Source of the DNA: Limonium bicolor
Taxonomy: Eukaryota > Streptophyta > Magnoliopsida > Caryophyllales > Plumbaginaceae
Length of the DNA: 64,000 bases
Assembly (NCBI GenBank): GCA_023374045.1
Contig: CM041777.1
Span: 105,664,046 to 105,728,045 of the forward strand
Direction: 5' to 3'
Positions 46,401 through 59,417 of this stretch are shown here, in pieces (position 1 is the stretch's first letter; the number at the start of each line of letters is the position of its first letter). The translations under genes were made by a program, and so were the position numbers. The notes under the pieces were generated by a model, which saw only the letters and a list, made by a program, of their open reading frames with translations, did no database searches and had not been told where the DNA came from.

Positions 46401-47249
46401 GGGGAGTGAAACTTGATTTTCATGAGATCAAGGGAAGCCGAACACAAATTGGGGTGGAAGGATAGTTCAACACTGATGCTGATCACATCAGGGTTGGATG
46501 ATTCTTGAAGCTCCCTGTAAGTGGTCACAAATAATCACGCTAAGAAAGATGCAAAGAGCATAAATTGGACTTGGAGTTGTGTTGCGTTTTCAAAAGGATT
46601 TTCAATTGGTATTTCCAAAACAGCCGATTAATATTTTGAGTAAAGGGTTCTCTTATACCTAGCCTCATAAAGAATATTTTTGTAGTACTTGCTCACGAGC
46701 CGAGGATGGATGAGCCTTTGTCTTCGGACCGGTGACATGAGAAGTATATATGTTAAAAATTAAGTGATTGTTTTGACCTCCCAAAGGAACGGGGACCAGA
46801 AGGTGTCCATCGCGACCGGGTTCTGCGGGATCACAGTGTATATAAAAGGTATTTTGGTTGATATACATGCTAACACATGTTGTGTGGTATGTGTAATAAA
46901 TATTATTTTTGACCTTGAGTCCTAATGTGGTTGAGTTCCGGAAGTGTTATGTTATCCAGACCTATGAGTCTAACTGTTGTTATGTTACCCAGACCTGAGA
47001 GTCTGAGGGTTGTTATGCAAGTACAATGTTGTTAAGATACCCGGACCGTTGAGTCCAAAGTTATCATATAAGTATGTTATGTTATGTATGGATGTGGATA
47101 TGTTACCCGGACCGTTTAGTCCGAGGTTATGATGTGAAGTATGTTCACTTATGGAAGTTTTATATTTGTAAGTAATCCCTGTGTTCTAATCCAAATGATG
47201 CGTGGGAAGTGTGAACTTCGAGGATGAAGTTCTTTTAAGGGGGGTAGAT
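43473..47249 (+). mobile_element. LARD internal domain, second part (non-coding)
   Basis: It continues the interior after the Athila insertion. The first 200 bp match 12600-12760 in reverse. No gag, RT, RNase H or integrase motif appears in any frame; the short open frames are chance. A PPT-like CTTTTAAGGGGGGTAGA lies at 45863-45879, and an identical copy at 47232-47248 touches the 3' LTR. Together with 28532-29735 the interior is about 5 kb. Confidence 0.75.
47232..47248 (+). other. Polypurine tract of the plus-strand LARD
   Basis: CTTTTAAGGGGGGTAGA ends one base before the LTR at 47250. It primes plus-strand DNA synthesis. The same 17 bases occur 1369 bp upstream at 45863-45879. Confidence 0.88.
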
Positions 47250-50200
47250 TGAAATACCCCAAACCTTGATATGTTGTTTAAATGTTAAACTATGGTATTT
47301 AAAGGCTAAAAAGTGCCTTAGAAACATCAGTGTACAATTTAAACCATAGTAAAAACAATAAAGTACCATAAACACAGTTTGAGCAAAAACATGCTCTAAG
47401 CTTGGAGTGAACTTGGTTAGGACCCAAAGAGCCTAAAAAGACTAAACAATATTCAATTGTGATTTAATAAGGCTAATTAAGTCCTTAAGAAACATTAGTA
47501 GACAATTAAACCAAACAAAACACAAGAAACCACCTTAAAGTCAATTTAAGCAAATACTTGCTCTAGACTTGGTGTAACCTTGTATAAGACCTAAAGGTCA
47601 TACCTATACCTTATTTACATGTTAATGGACGTGATAAATCAATTACTAAAGAAAACCAAGCTTGAAAGCAAGTTAAAACACAAAATGTGCTTTAAGGAGT
47701 CTTAAAGCACATTTTTGAAAAATTGTCTTGGAAATGGGTTTCGAGTGGCTAAATGTCCATCATTACTCTTTAATCAACATGTGTACTACTTATTATCACA
47801 TTAGGAAGCCTAAATCAATGGGAAATCAAAAAATTCACAAATATGTGCCTTAATTTGTGAATAGTGCTCAATAGTGCTACTTTAAGTTATAAGTCAATAT
47901 AAGTCAATTAAATGGTCAACAAAGACCAAAAACCAGTCAATGTACAAGAGGGGGGGCCGATTTTGCAAGTGGTGAGTCATCACCCTTGTTAGTTTATTAA
48001 AGGAAGGATAAATGATAAAGTAAAGTACTATTTACTTTATAAGTAAATATCTTGTTAAAGTGAGCTTCCTTCTTCATTCTCTTCTTTCCTTCTCATTCCC
48101 ACCGTCTCCTTCATTCCCTCTCTTCTCCATTTTGGTTTTGCTACAGCAACAACATCAACTCCATCTTTGATTGTCCATATCTCTTAGCCTCATGCTCCAA
48201 AAACAATTCCAAGACCACCATTCTCTTAGTTTAGGCAAGCTCTACAATCTTGTCTTTTCAAATCTCCAAAACTTCAATTCGGTGCCAAGAGGAATCACCA
48301 TGGAAGGAGCTTGAACTCATCTTTTACATCTCATTGTTCTCCTTAGCTTCAAGGTAAGGAAACTCAAAGAAAAACTTCAATTCCTCTTGTTTTATATGTG
48401 ACCGAAAATATACCTTGTAATGGTGTTTCTTTTGTCTTGGTCTAGCTTCATTCTATGTTCAAAGGGCTTGGTGGAGTCCTCTCTTGCTACTTAGTCAAAC
48501 TCTCTTCCAATTCCAAGGTAAAACATTCATTGTTGTGTTTTAAGACAATATATATAACCTAGGGTTTGTAAATGAGTTAAGCATGAAGCTTGAATGCTCA
48601 TTGGCTTTACTTGTGTATTGATTAGAACATTGACAAGTAACCAAGTCCTCTTGCCGATTTCCAAACAAGGAAGAACAAGAGTGTCCAAGTAAAAATCTTG
48701 GAGAAAAGAGGTAAATAACCTAACCTGAGGTAGTTTATGCCTTAAGAAAATGAGCTTGAATTGCTTATTAAAAACTACTTAAAGAGCCAATGGGAAATGA
48801 GATAGCAAACTATCTAAGAGGAGTTTATTAAGGGCATATGAGATGTTGTGTGTATTCGCAGGTCAAAGGCACTATATATGTGGGAAATTCAGTGTTTAAG
48901 GTTTATGCAATTTAAGGGCCTAAGAGCCATGTTATTTAAGGGCCTAAGTGCCAAGCAATTTAAGTTATGCACTATATTTTGATGTAGTGTAGTTTGGGTG
49001 AAGTTTGTGTGTGAGAATGCTCTTGATGGATTTAGGTGTTCTTGAATGTTCAATGGTGAAAAACAATGTGTTTTGGCATAGCAATGTTCTAGGAGAACCC
49101 ATGTCAAAATTTGGGTAATGTATAAGAAGTTTGAGTGTTTAAAACGAGTCTTGTGAACTAGGAAGTGCTAGGAATGATTAAGTGTTCTACGGGAGAAAGA
49201 AACATGCATTAAGATATTCTAGGATGCAAAAGGACTTAGGCAATATCTTGGAGGTTTTAGAAATCAAGTGAGTGTTTTGGGAATACATCAAGTCATGGTG
49301 AGTTATGTTAAGGAATTATGCAAACTTTGGTGCACTAGGAGAAAATAATGTCTTTTGAGTAAAGTTGTAAACTTGTGGGAAATTCAAGGAGTTTTGCCTA
49401 GTGAGAAAAGATGCTTGGGAGATGATGTTGTAGTGGTGAGAAAGCATTTCGGCATAGTGGTTGTCATAGGTATAAAACACCACTTAGAAACCTAAGGAAA
49501 AACACTACAAGTGTTAGTATTTATAAGAATTGTGTAATGCTTGAGGAAGATTTTAATGGGTGATTTAAAGAGTTTAATGGAGGTCTTAAGGTGTGTTTGA
49601 GGTGCCCAAATGAGGTTAGAACATACTAGGATACATGAGGTGAAGTTTGGAGTCAAATGGGAATGTAGAAGCAAAGGTCTGGAGCTGACCGACCTTAGGG
49701 ACCGGACTTGTAAGGTCGGTCGAGCCCAGTTTACCCTGCCAGAGACGGTCTCTGGAATGGACCGACCTTGGGGACCGGACTTGCAAGGTCGGACGGGCTT
49801 GTATTTTTGGTATGGACTAAGTTTCTGGAATGGACCGACCTTGGGACCGGACTTGCAAGGTCGGTCGTGTCTAAATTTGTGAACGGGAATTGTTTCTGGA
49901 ATGGACCGAACTTGCAAGGTCGGTCGGAGTAGAGATTTTGACGGTAATGTGTTCTTGAATGGACCGACCTTGTGTAAGGTCGGTCGGTAAGGTCGGCCGG
50001 ACCAAAAACTTGTAAAAAAAACAAAAACAAACAAAGTGTGGCCTAGGTAGTTAACCCTAGGGGGTATAATGAAGGTAATCAAGGGTAAGTTTAAGCATAA
50101 AACATGTCATAATCATGAAAAATGCTTAGCAATCCGGAAGCTAAATAAGGTAATTAACCGACGTTATTAATCATGTTTAGGAACTACGTTTGGCGGGACT

Positions 50201-51723
50201 CGAACGCAGCAGGGACCAAGGTATGGTTTTCTTGCAACCTGTGTCCTACCGGATTACACCGGCTTGTATGCCAATGTGTTTTTTTGTATGTTTGCCACCT
50301 TTTAAGATAAAAACATGTAATGAGTTTACAGTTGTTTAACTGTGGCGTGCATAGTTCCGATACCGTTTAGCTTTAAGTATGTGCTAAACTCAACTAACCG
50401 ACTCTAGGATCACATGGTAGATCGGTATTCGGACTTAACGACCCAAACCACGGGAACGTTCTAACCACGGCTGTGTGTGTTAGTTATGTGTTGTTTGTGC
50501 GTGTTAGTATGCTCACTACCCTTGTGTGTGTCTAACTAGACCTAACCATCTATTTGTGAATTAATGTACTAAGTCCAATAATGAGACTTCTAACAAGGGC
50601 TAACCGGGGAGTGAGGAATCCGGTTGTTCCGGTCGCGCGTTGTTTGGGAGTTGATGTATACAGTTTTTAGCTCCCTCTCTGTTGGTTGTTTTCCTTCGTT
50701 GGTCTTCAATCACCCTTAAGCTTAACCATGCCTTTTCTGACTCACGTCGGTTGGGGAATATGTACGGTGTGTTTGGATCACAATATCCGATCCATTTTTA
50801 AGTTAAGTTACTCCTCCGACTAACAGGACGGTAACGAGTGATGTAACAAGCTCATCATGAGGGTGTTTTCATTCTCTAGGCTTACCAAGTTAACTAACTA
50901 TGTTTGGGACGGTTCGTAAAGAGAACCGTTACCGTTATGTTATGTGTTATTGTTGCGCTGTAATTCTTATTGCGACGTGATGTTATATGTTCATTAAGAT
51001 GTGAGTATGTGGATCATGGGTATGAATCCCAGTTTATAACAAGAGGCGTTTGAGGATAACCCGATTAGTGGGTAAGTGTCGTCTATTAAGGAAATAGCTC
51101 CATTAGAGGAGAAACACTCTAGGGGGTTAAAGAACACAATGAGTGATGTATTAAGTATAGATGTGTTGGCTGTTTTATTGAGCCCATGGTCGTGGAATGT
51201 AATGTGTTGTGTGTTTGCAGTTTACATGCATGATTTAAATATAATCAACCGCATGCTTAGACGACAATTAGTTGTGCGTGGCCTGGTAGCATGCGGGCTG
51301 CGGGATTACCATACCAGCAAAGGTGCTGAGCTCCCTGGGGGGCCACCCTTTCTTTCCTCTTCTATTTCAGGTACAAGGAGCTGGAGACCGTTCGAGAGTA
51401 AGACGGGGTAGTTGTCTGTACATGGTAGTTATTTATTGAGTGTGTTGTAGGTGTAGTAAGACCGAAACTATTATCGGCATTAGTTCGTAAATACTCGGTA
51501 CAGTTGGAATGTAAATGTATAATGAATGTTGGTAATGGAAAGAGAATGTAACGTGTCGTTGCTCAGGAATCTGGTCCATCAGACCGATACAATATATATG
51601 TATTAGCCTTGTTAGTCATGTGGGTGGCTAACGGCGTGTAACACCAACGAGTTAAGTAAAGTGTTGAGGTATGTTTTCCGCTGCAAATAGTTATTAAGGT
51701 AAAGTGGTTGTTGGGGTGTTACA
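47250..51723 (+). repeat. 3' LTR (4474 bp) of the plus-strand LARD-like element
   Basis: Partner of 24048-28531, same ends, with scattered substitutions and indels. Its dyad array at 49685-50001 differs in detail: the fourth unit is shortened and a partial unit is added at the end, so the array evolves by unit loss and gain. GTTAA (51724-51728) follows. Confidence 0.95.
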
Positions 51724-51728
51724 GTTAA

Positions 51729-53716
51729 AATATTGGGTTAGGCTGCAGCGGTCTGTATGTGTAGGACGCGGGCCAAGCAGATTCATGTTTTCAAGGTTTA
51801 CAACCGATGCAGGAAGACACAGTTAATGGGCGCAGTATTAGGCTCGTTTCAAGTCTAATCCTAGAAGCTGAAGAAAGACATATACGCTTGGGCCATGTAC
51901 CTTATAGAAAACTTGTTAAAATGGTTTTAATAAAAACAACAAATTTTCCTTTTAACCATGCTTGTGATATATGTTACAAAGCAAGAGCTCAACGATTACC
52001 GTTCAATCATTCTTTAAGCAAGACTAAAAGAGCATTTGAAATGCTTCACATCGACGTATGGGCCCCATTTAATACATAGAATTATAACGGGTACAAATAC
52101 TTCGATTGTTTCGTTGATGATTTCACACGAACAACTTGGGTGCAAGTTATTAAACAAAAAGGAGAAGCTTGGGCAACCGTTGTAAATTTCATCAGAATGG
52201 TAGAGCGACAATTTGAGACAAAAGTTAAGGTTGTTATAACGGATAATGCAAAATAACTTGATAGTTTAAATGAAGGAAAATTATATTATGCTCAAGAAGG
52301 CAATGTTCACCAAACGGTGTGCGTTCATATGCCACAACAAAATGCAATCGTTGAAAAGAAACATAATATTTGCTTGAAACGGCAAGAGCATTGTTCTTTC
52401 AATCAAATATTCCTCTAGCCTTCTAGGGAGAATGCATTTTATATGCAACATTTATAAACAGACTTCCTACCAAAGCATTACTCGGCAAAACACTGTTTGA
52501 GAGTTTATACAATCAAGCCCCGACATATGACGATATAAAACCCTGGTTGTTTATGTTACCAGACTTTTCTTAACTAGAGTGGGAAGTTCAATCCTAAGGG
52601 AGAGGCGTGCGTTTATCTGGGTCCAGATCCGCAAAAGAAGGGGTACAAAATTTTGAGTATAAAAACTCAAATTATCAAAGTCAGTAGGGATGTTAAATTT
52701 CACATCGGGGTTTCCTTTCACACGAGGCATAGATCACTACCGTCATGATATACCATATATGCATAGTGACAATGCTGGAGTACATGCAAATGATCAACAT
52801 ATCTCTATTCCCAATGATGAAATACTGCAAGAACGTCAGCAAGAGATAGAAGCAGTTGAACAAAATGTGGAGCAAGCTAATCTTCGACGTTCTAGTAGAG
52901 AAACTCATAAACCAAGTTATCTAGAAGATTACGTTTGCAACACTATTTTCCAAGACATGTTAGATGAGAGAGTTTATGGAAGCAAAGAAAGTTCTACAAG
53001 TTTTATTTCAGATTTGACAAGTTTAACTGAGATAAAACCGTGTATGTCCGTGGCTCTTTCAACTGTGAAATGCAATGTGGCAACACAACTTATGGAAATA
53101 CATGAACCTAACACTTAAAAAGTAGTTATACATGATCATTGGAGAAAAGCAATGGATGACAAGTTGCGAGCTCTTAAAGAAAAAAACACATGGGATGTTG
53201 TAACTTTACCCAAGGGGAAGAAAGTAATTGGCTGCAAATGGGTTTACAAAGTGAAACTCAAATCAGATGGTTCATTGGAGAGGTATAAAGCAAGATTGGT
53301 AGCAAAAGGCTATACACAACGTCACGGGTTGGATTATACAGAAACTTTCTCACCAGTGGTCAAGTTGACAACCATTCGTGCACTCATTGTTGTTGCTTTG
53401 AACAAATATTGGATAATTAATCAGTTGGATGTAAACAATGCTTTTCTGCATGGAGATCTAGACGAAGAAGTTTACATGAAAATACCGCTTGGTCTTCAGG
53501 TTTCTGGACAAAACAAAGCTTTTCTTCTAAAGAAGTCTCTGTACGGTCTCAAGCAAGCTTCCCGTCAATGGTTTTCGAAACTTGTTTATACTCTCAATTT
53601 CACAAAGTCAAAGAATGATTATTTTGTTCTATAAGGAAGTTAACGGAGCTATGATTTTCATTGCCGTCTACATGGATGACATGTTAGTAGTGGGAACCAA
53701 ACAGAGCGACATTGAT
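51729..53716 (+). pseudogene. Ty1/Copia pol fragment (integrase to RT), interrupted at 53716
   Basis: 51807-52079 holds the pre-integrase zinc region (RHIRLGHVPYRKL ... CDICYKARAQR) and the first catalytic Asp (LHIDVW). 52080-52600 holds VITDNA and NAIVEKKHN, with stops and shifts. 52690-53118 is a linker (RRSSRETHKPSYLEDYVC). 53152-53634 is RT (WVYKVKLKSDGSLERYKARLVAKGYTQ... in two parts, QLDVNNAFLHGDL, KSLYGLKQASRQW), and 53650-53700 has the active site VYMDDMLVVG. The 53717 LTR cuts it. No LTRs or gag are seen. The lineage differs from the Sirevirus and may be Ale/Retrofit-like, a weak guess. What lies left of the LARD insertion is not Copia. Confidence 0.88.
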
Positions 53717-56700
53717 TGTAACACCCCTACTAATTCGGCTCCTAATTATCCTATAAATGTCGCATAATACATAAATTGCAGCGGTAAATAACAGACTGTC
53801 ATTCTAAAGGTGTCACTGTTATCACTCACCCATACGGGTGATAATGAGTTACATGATAATCAACTTGCGAAACGTATTCCCGCAGTGACCACAAGAGATA
53901 GATAGTAGTGCTTAAACAATTTAAAAACAAATCCAACAACAACCGATTATTACAGACTGTGAGCATCTAACCCAAAATACACCTCGGTTTACACAGCCCG
54001 AGTCCAAAACAACATTAGTATCACCGTACCAAGTCTAACCAACAGTAAATACAACAGTCGCGCCCCGCGTCGACCCACCAGCTAGTCTCCTGCAAAAAAT
54101 GGTTTGTGGTATGGAATCAGCCCCTGCTGAGTATGTTATCACATGCCCCGTCATGCCTCCTCAAACCCCCAATTAATTGGTCGAGAGCATGAGATTCGTT
54201 ACATGCAATACCTTTTAATATTTAAACTAAAACAATTAACAGTAATATCCATACAATAACACAACCATAAACACACATAATATACCACAAGTATAACCAA
54301 TGAACAACAAGCGAAACAACGAGAATAATAAACAAGTATTAATTCTCGTCCATGGTGTAGAAACCAATATCGTTCGCCACTGTATAAGTCTCAGCTGTAT
54401 TAATTGTTCAGTTATACCTAGTGACAATGTCTCGTTAAAAACGACATGTCTCTAATTACCCATATATTATGGCGGGTCACCCACGGCAGTAGCCACTCCA
54501 GCGGTAGAGTCTCCGACCAATGAGCCATTCTAGCTCACAGGAAATTTTCTTGACACTTACGGACCCGTACGCGGACATCCTGGTATCGTTTTTGTGATCA
54601 CAGCGGCACCAAGAGCCACATCCTCTTGGCTTTATTATCTTTCATTAATTAATTATACCATCGCATCGCATTCAAATTTTCTAACACAGCAGACTAAGGT
54701 CATTAGTCCAATCCGGACTCTGTAAACTCGGGATCCAGTGTTAGATACGAGAGCGGCGTTTAGAAAGGCCAATGCTCCGTATAAAAGTCTCGGATAATAT
54801 GTATATCTTATTATCCTAGTGCTACATCGTTTTTCTGACGATCCTTATATTTCATATAAGATAGCACCATAGCCGCTAGTTCGTTTTATATATATAGGTT
54901 CATATATACGAACCAATACTGTTAACTCAACAACAGTAAATAATAAGCAGCTATAAATATACAATTCATGCATATTAATTAACACATTCAGACAAACAAT
55001 CTTATCACAGATCACACAGAAGTCTGAACTGAGGAAGCCCTCAGAGACAATCAAGACACATAACAACATACCGTTCACCCTGATTGTATTACGGTGGAGT
55101 ATGAATCAGCAAGGTCCTATGCCGTGTGTCGTCTCTAACATCTAAACAATACATAATGCTACTGATTAGCATCCCGTATAACAACACAACTCTACGGTAC
55201 CCCGTACCGTCACTAGTACCTCCCGGTTAATCCCCCGTTATTAACTGTCAACGTTTGTCGGGTTTTGGCTTAACTCGAGATTGGAAAAATGTTATATTAC
55301 ATGCGTAGTTTGTCTCGTATATTAATATCTTATTGTTGAACTTTGTTATCGCATGTAACTTAATATACCCTTGTATATCATATAGTTCGTTTCTACATTG
55401 CATGTATAACTCTTTATCATGTATTATACATTTCACCTTAGTATTTATTTTCCTAAGGTTTGTTTTTCCAAATTTAATGGAGTATAATTCATATGTAAAA
55501 GTACTTTGAATCATTTAAATCCTTATTATCCCATGTACTCTTAACATTAGAATTTCCATATCTAATGTTATAATTCTTTTCTCTTTATCTATTATCATTT
55601 TAATTATGATAATTTATAGTTATTGAACCATATTACATTTTCTACACCATAACATATATTTATTTATATACATGTATTATGGAACTATTTATTATATGGT
55701 AAGTCTTATAATATATCATTCTTTTTAATGAATACCTCTTATATTATAAATGTTATAACTCATAACATTAAAAACCATATTATAAATTTCATTTAAAAAT
55801 GTTAATATTTCCGAACAGCACCTATGTTCTTAAATATTTACAAAATCCACCACATAATAATAATGTTATATTATAGCTATATAACATATATTATGACATT
55901 TAAGTCATTAAAACAATTATAACCTATAGTTATATTTTGTTATAAAATACCAAACACCCTTATATTATTCGGCTTTCACTATACACCACTAAACTTCTAT
56001 AAATCACAAATCAAACCCAAATTATATTTCATTGTTACACTTATAATATATACCTTATATTATAATCCTTAAACCTTAAATAATTATAACCTATAGTTTT
56101 TAAAGGCTATAATTTTCGAACAGACCCTAGGACTGTTTTAATTAAATTCCCACCACCAAACTTTGTATATTCCAAATCTTCCCAATTTATAATACATAGT
56201 TTTCTATTTCCATTAAAACTATATATTATACATATCTTTATAAACCTTATATATAACTCCAAAATTACCAAACTATACCAAAAGGTTATAAATATTATTC
56301 CTAACCTTATATTTCTATAAATCTCGGTTTTTACCCATTTGTTACCCATTTGTAACAATGTTATAAAATATCATATATACTTATATAATTCATATAAACT
56401 CCAAATTTAACCAAATAAACTTCTAAAAATTCCTAACTTAAGGACTGTTTTAAATTCTTTTTAGTACCCCAAGTTTTCGGAAATCACAATATAACCCCAT
56501 CTCTTATAAATCTTTTACAATTTAATACTAGCTTAATATAAGGTAGTATTTTAATTTCTTAAATTCTCCAAACTTGGTCAAAGTCTCCTATATAGTCAAC
56601 TTTGACTTCTAATACCCAATTGGAACCAAACTTTCGGTAATCACCAATAATACCCCATAGTTTTCTATTTTTACAATTTTGACCCAAAACTTTATAAAAT

Positions 56701-58508
56701 GTTATAATTTTTATTAAATTCATTTAAAAACCCTAAATTCCTCTAAATTAAGCCCACGGCTTTATATTTTCCAGTAATTACGGTTTGGCCCCAAACTTAA
56801 TTATATAAGCATAAATCTAACTAAATAAGCTTATAAACTTAAATTAAAATGGCCTAATGACATGGCCTTATTACAACCTTGAACTTGCAAAATAAATTAC
56901 ACTTTAAATGTCTCAAAATATAGTATAAACTCACGGCCTCACTTTAGTTTATTTATTTCCACATAATGTCATAATTTGACCATTATGTTAATTAAATCAC
57001 TTAAATGACTAGCTTAATTTATCTTAGTCATTTTTTCCATTTCTAGGTTAATATAACCCATATGTTAAACTCCACTCTCGGCATAATAATTATATATGCT
57101 AGGAAATCATAAAATCATAAGTTTTAAGGTGTTTATACCTTGATTCCTCCTTGTATGAGCTCGGCAGCTTAGAGGAAAATTCACCACATCATTTAGACAT
57201 GTTTAATACACCAAAATAAGATATGGTTATACTCCAAGCTTGAGCTTAACCATAAGGAATAATTAATGTAAGATTTAAGGCAAAAATCACCTTAAAATGC
57301 AAGGGAACTTCAAGAGGATTTCGGCCTGTACAAAGCACCTAATGGTGTTAAATTCACCATATCAACATAGGAAATAGCTAGACAACAACAAGCTGCTATG
57401 GTAATAGGTTTTACCTTGGCAAAATGCCTTAAAGAAGGGTATTTCCTTTGGATCTCGGCCACCCTTGCTCCAAATGGCTAACCAACTGATTGAACATGTA
57501 AATATGAAGATTATGAGTGTATAAACTCATAAAAATCAAAGGAAGAAAATCGGATGGAGAGTAGAGAAGCTTAAGGTATGTTTTTTTAAAATGCAAATTT
57601 GGGAAACCTTGGTCCCTATACTTGCTTCAGCCGAGTTTGGATGTTGTTCTAACCTTAAAACACTGAGAATGAGCCATAGGAAGTGATAAGCCACGAGATC
57701 TAAGTGTAGGTAATGAGAGAGATGAGAAAAAGAGCTAAAATAAGCCTTAAAACATTACCTTAGGAGCTTAAGAGTTAGATCTGTCTTCCATGCTCAAGAA
57801 CAAAGCTTGAGAGAGTTTGGAAGGGCTGCTGGATCGGCTGGAATGGGACAAGAGGCAAGGGAATGATTGAAATGAGGTTAAATGATTGAAAAAGCAACTT
57901 TTACTATTGTAAATTGGTATTAGGTGGTAATTAGCAATCAATGATGTGTGAGCTGTCTTCCCACCTCCTTGCCAGCCGACAGCCATATGGTTAGAAGGGT
58001 CAATTAATTGACCATTGACCAAACTTGGTCAATTTGTTCAAAAATGCACTATTTGGGTTACTATTCATACCTAAATGGCATATTTTGATTTTTATTTTCA
58101 AACTTTGATTTAGACTTTATAAAATAGTCTATCATGTCAAATTAATGATTTAATGATAACTCCAGTCTTTAAAATGACAAAAAGTCATTATCTTAGAGCT
58201 CATACACAAAAACGTGCTTTAAGGTGTTTGAGTGCACATTTTTGTGTCACAGGGTGTTTCTGAGCTTAGTTTTCTTTGGGAATAGTTTTGTTGTGTTCCT
58301 TACTTCATTATAATACTTAGGAATCCACTTTGGATCCTATTTGAGGTCATACAATCTTTATGGTGTCTTAAAGCACATTTTTGGCTTTACCGATCTTAAA
58401 GCATGTTTTGCCTTGTTGAGATCTTTAGATTGTTTCCACAATGGTATTTAGATGTTTATTAACCATCTTAGATCATTTAATTAAGTTTTAAAGGTTAGGG
58501 GTATTTCA
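53717..58508 (-). repeat. 3' LTR (4792 bp) of the Tekay-like chromovirus
   Basis: Ends are TGTAACACCCC and GGGGTATTTCA, with a PPT directly inside at 58509. It aligns over its full length with 15237-20592. The middle is strongly AT-rich and holds no genes. Its outer edge sits in Copia RT after TTGAT (53712-53716), one copy of the target duplication; the 5' LTR is beyond the window. Confidence 0.93.
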
Positions 58509-58964
58509 GTCTACCCCCCTTAAAAAGGCTTCATCCTGAAGTCCTTACTCATCTACAGTTCACCTAAGGAATCAAGTTCCACTAAGTAACCAAACAGTCC
58601 ATCGCTAGGGAGTAACTCCCACTAGGTTCAGACCTAGTCTATATGTATCATGATTGATACAGCACATATCAAATAGCTGAAACTCATGGTATAAACTCAT
58701 TCGTATCATAGCACTAAACAAGGTGCACATCCAACTCATCAACAAAAGTACTCAGCGGTACCATATATATATTCAAACAGGTGCACTAAGGCACATACAT
58801 AAGATGTATCAAACACACAATCATCCAAACAAACATGTATGACGCAGCATACTACTAAAACACACCACAACACAAAACCTAATGCATAACATATGCGCAA
58901 GCCAAGTGGTGTCTACCCCCCTTAAAAAGGGTTTGACCACGAACCCGTACAAGTATCACAGCTA
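58509..58964 (-). other. Duplicated polypurine tract and 3' untranslated region of the chromovirus
   Basis: The 20 bases GTCTACCCCCCTTAAAAAGG occur at 58509-58528, touching the LTR, and identically at 58911-58930, about 35 bp from the pol stop. On the element's strand each is CCTTTTTAAGGGGGGTAGAC. The 380 bp between them show no coding signal. Confidence 0.88.
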
Positions 58965-59417
58965 CTACTCGAAGAGTGCTGGGTACTTCGCTCTCATGGA
59001 GTCCTCTAACTCCCATGTAGCCTCCTCCACCTCATGGTTCGACCAGAGAACCTTGACCATGCTAACGGTCTTGTTCCTAGTCTGTCTCGTCTTCGTATCG
59101 AGAATGCGGAGTGGTACTTCCTCATATCGTAGAGCGGGGTCCAACTCTAAAGTCTCTGGCTGCAAAACGTGCGATGGATGGGGCACATACCTCTTCAACT
59201 GTGAAACGTGAAAGACGTCGTGCACACTCCCGAGCTCTGCTGGTAAATCCAGTCTGTAGGCTAATGGGCCCACTCGCTCCCTAATCGCATAAGGTCCAAC
59301 ATACTTCGGGCTCAACTTGCCCTTCTGCCCGAACCGGAATATCCCTTTCATGGGTGACACTCTAAGGAATACCATATCGTCGGTAGTGAACTCAATGTCT
59401 CCTTCTGGTGTCTGCAT
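58965..59417 (-). CDS. Chromovirus integrase C-terminus with chromodomain
   Basis: GDMV/DDMVFLRVSPMKGIFRFGQKGKLSPKYVGPY-type sequence (here DDMVFLRVSP, then KLSPKYVGPYAI) is the Gypsy integrase C-terminal domain. The last 55 residues, YEEVPLRILDTKTRQT ... VKVLWSNHEVEEATWELE, form a chromodomain with the W..H..EEATWE signature, which in chromoviruses steers integration to modified histones. The stop lies at 58965. A one-base shift near 59393 separates it from the catalytic core. Confidence 0.93.
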   Translation of the reverse strand: MQTPEGDIEFTTDDMVFLRVSPMKGIFRFGQKGKLSPKYVGPYAIRERVGPLAYRLDLPAELGSVHDVFHVSQLKRYVPHPSHVLQPETLELDPALRYEEVPLRILDTKTRQTRNKTVSMVKVLWSNHEVEEATWELEDSMRAKYPALFE

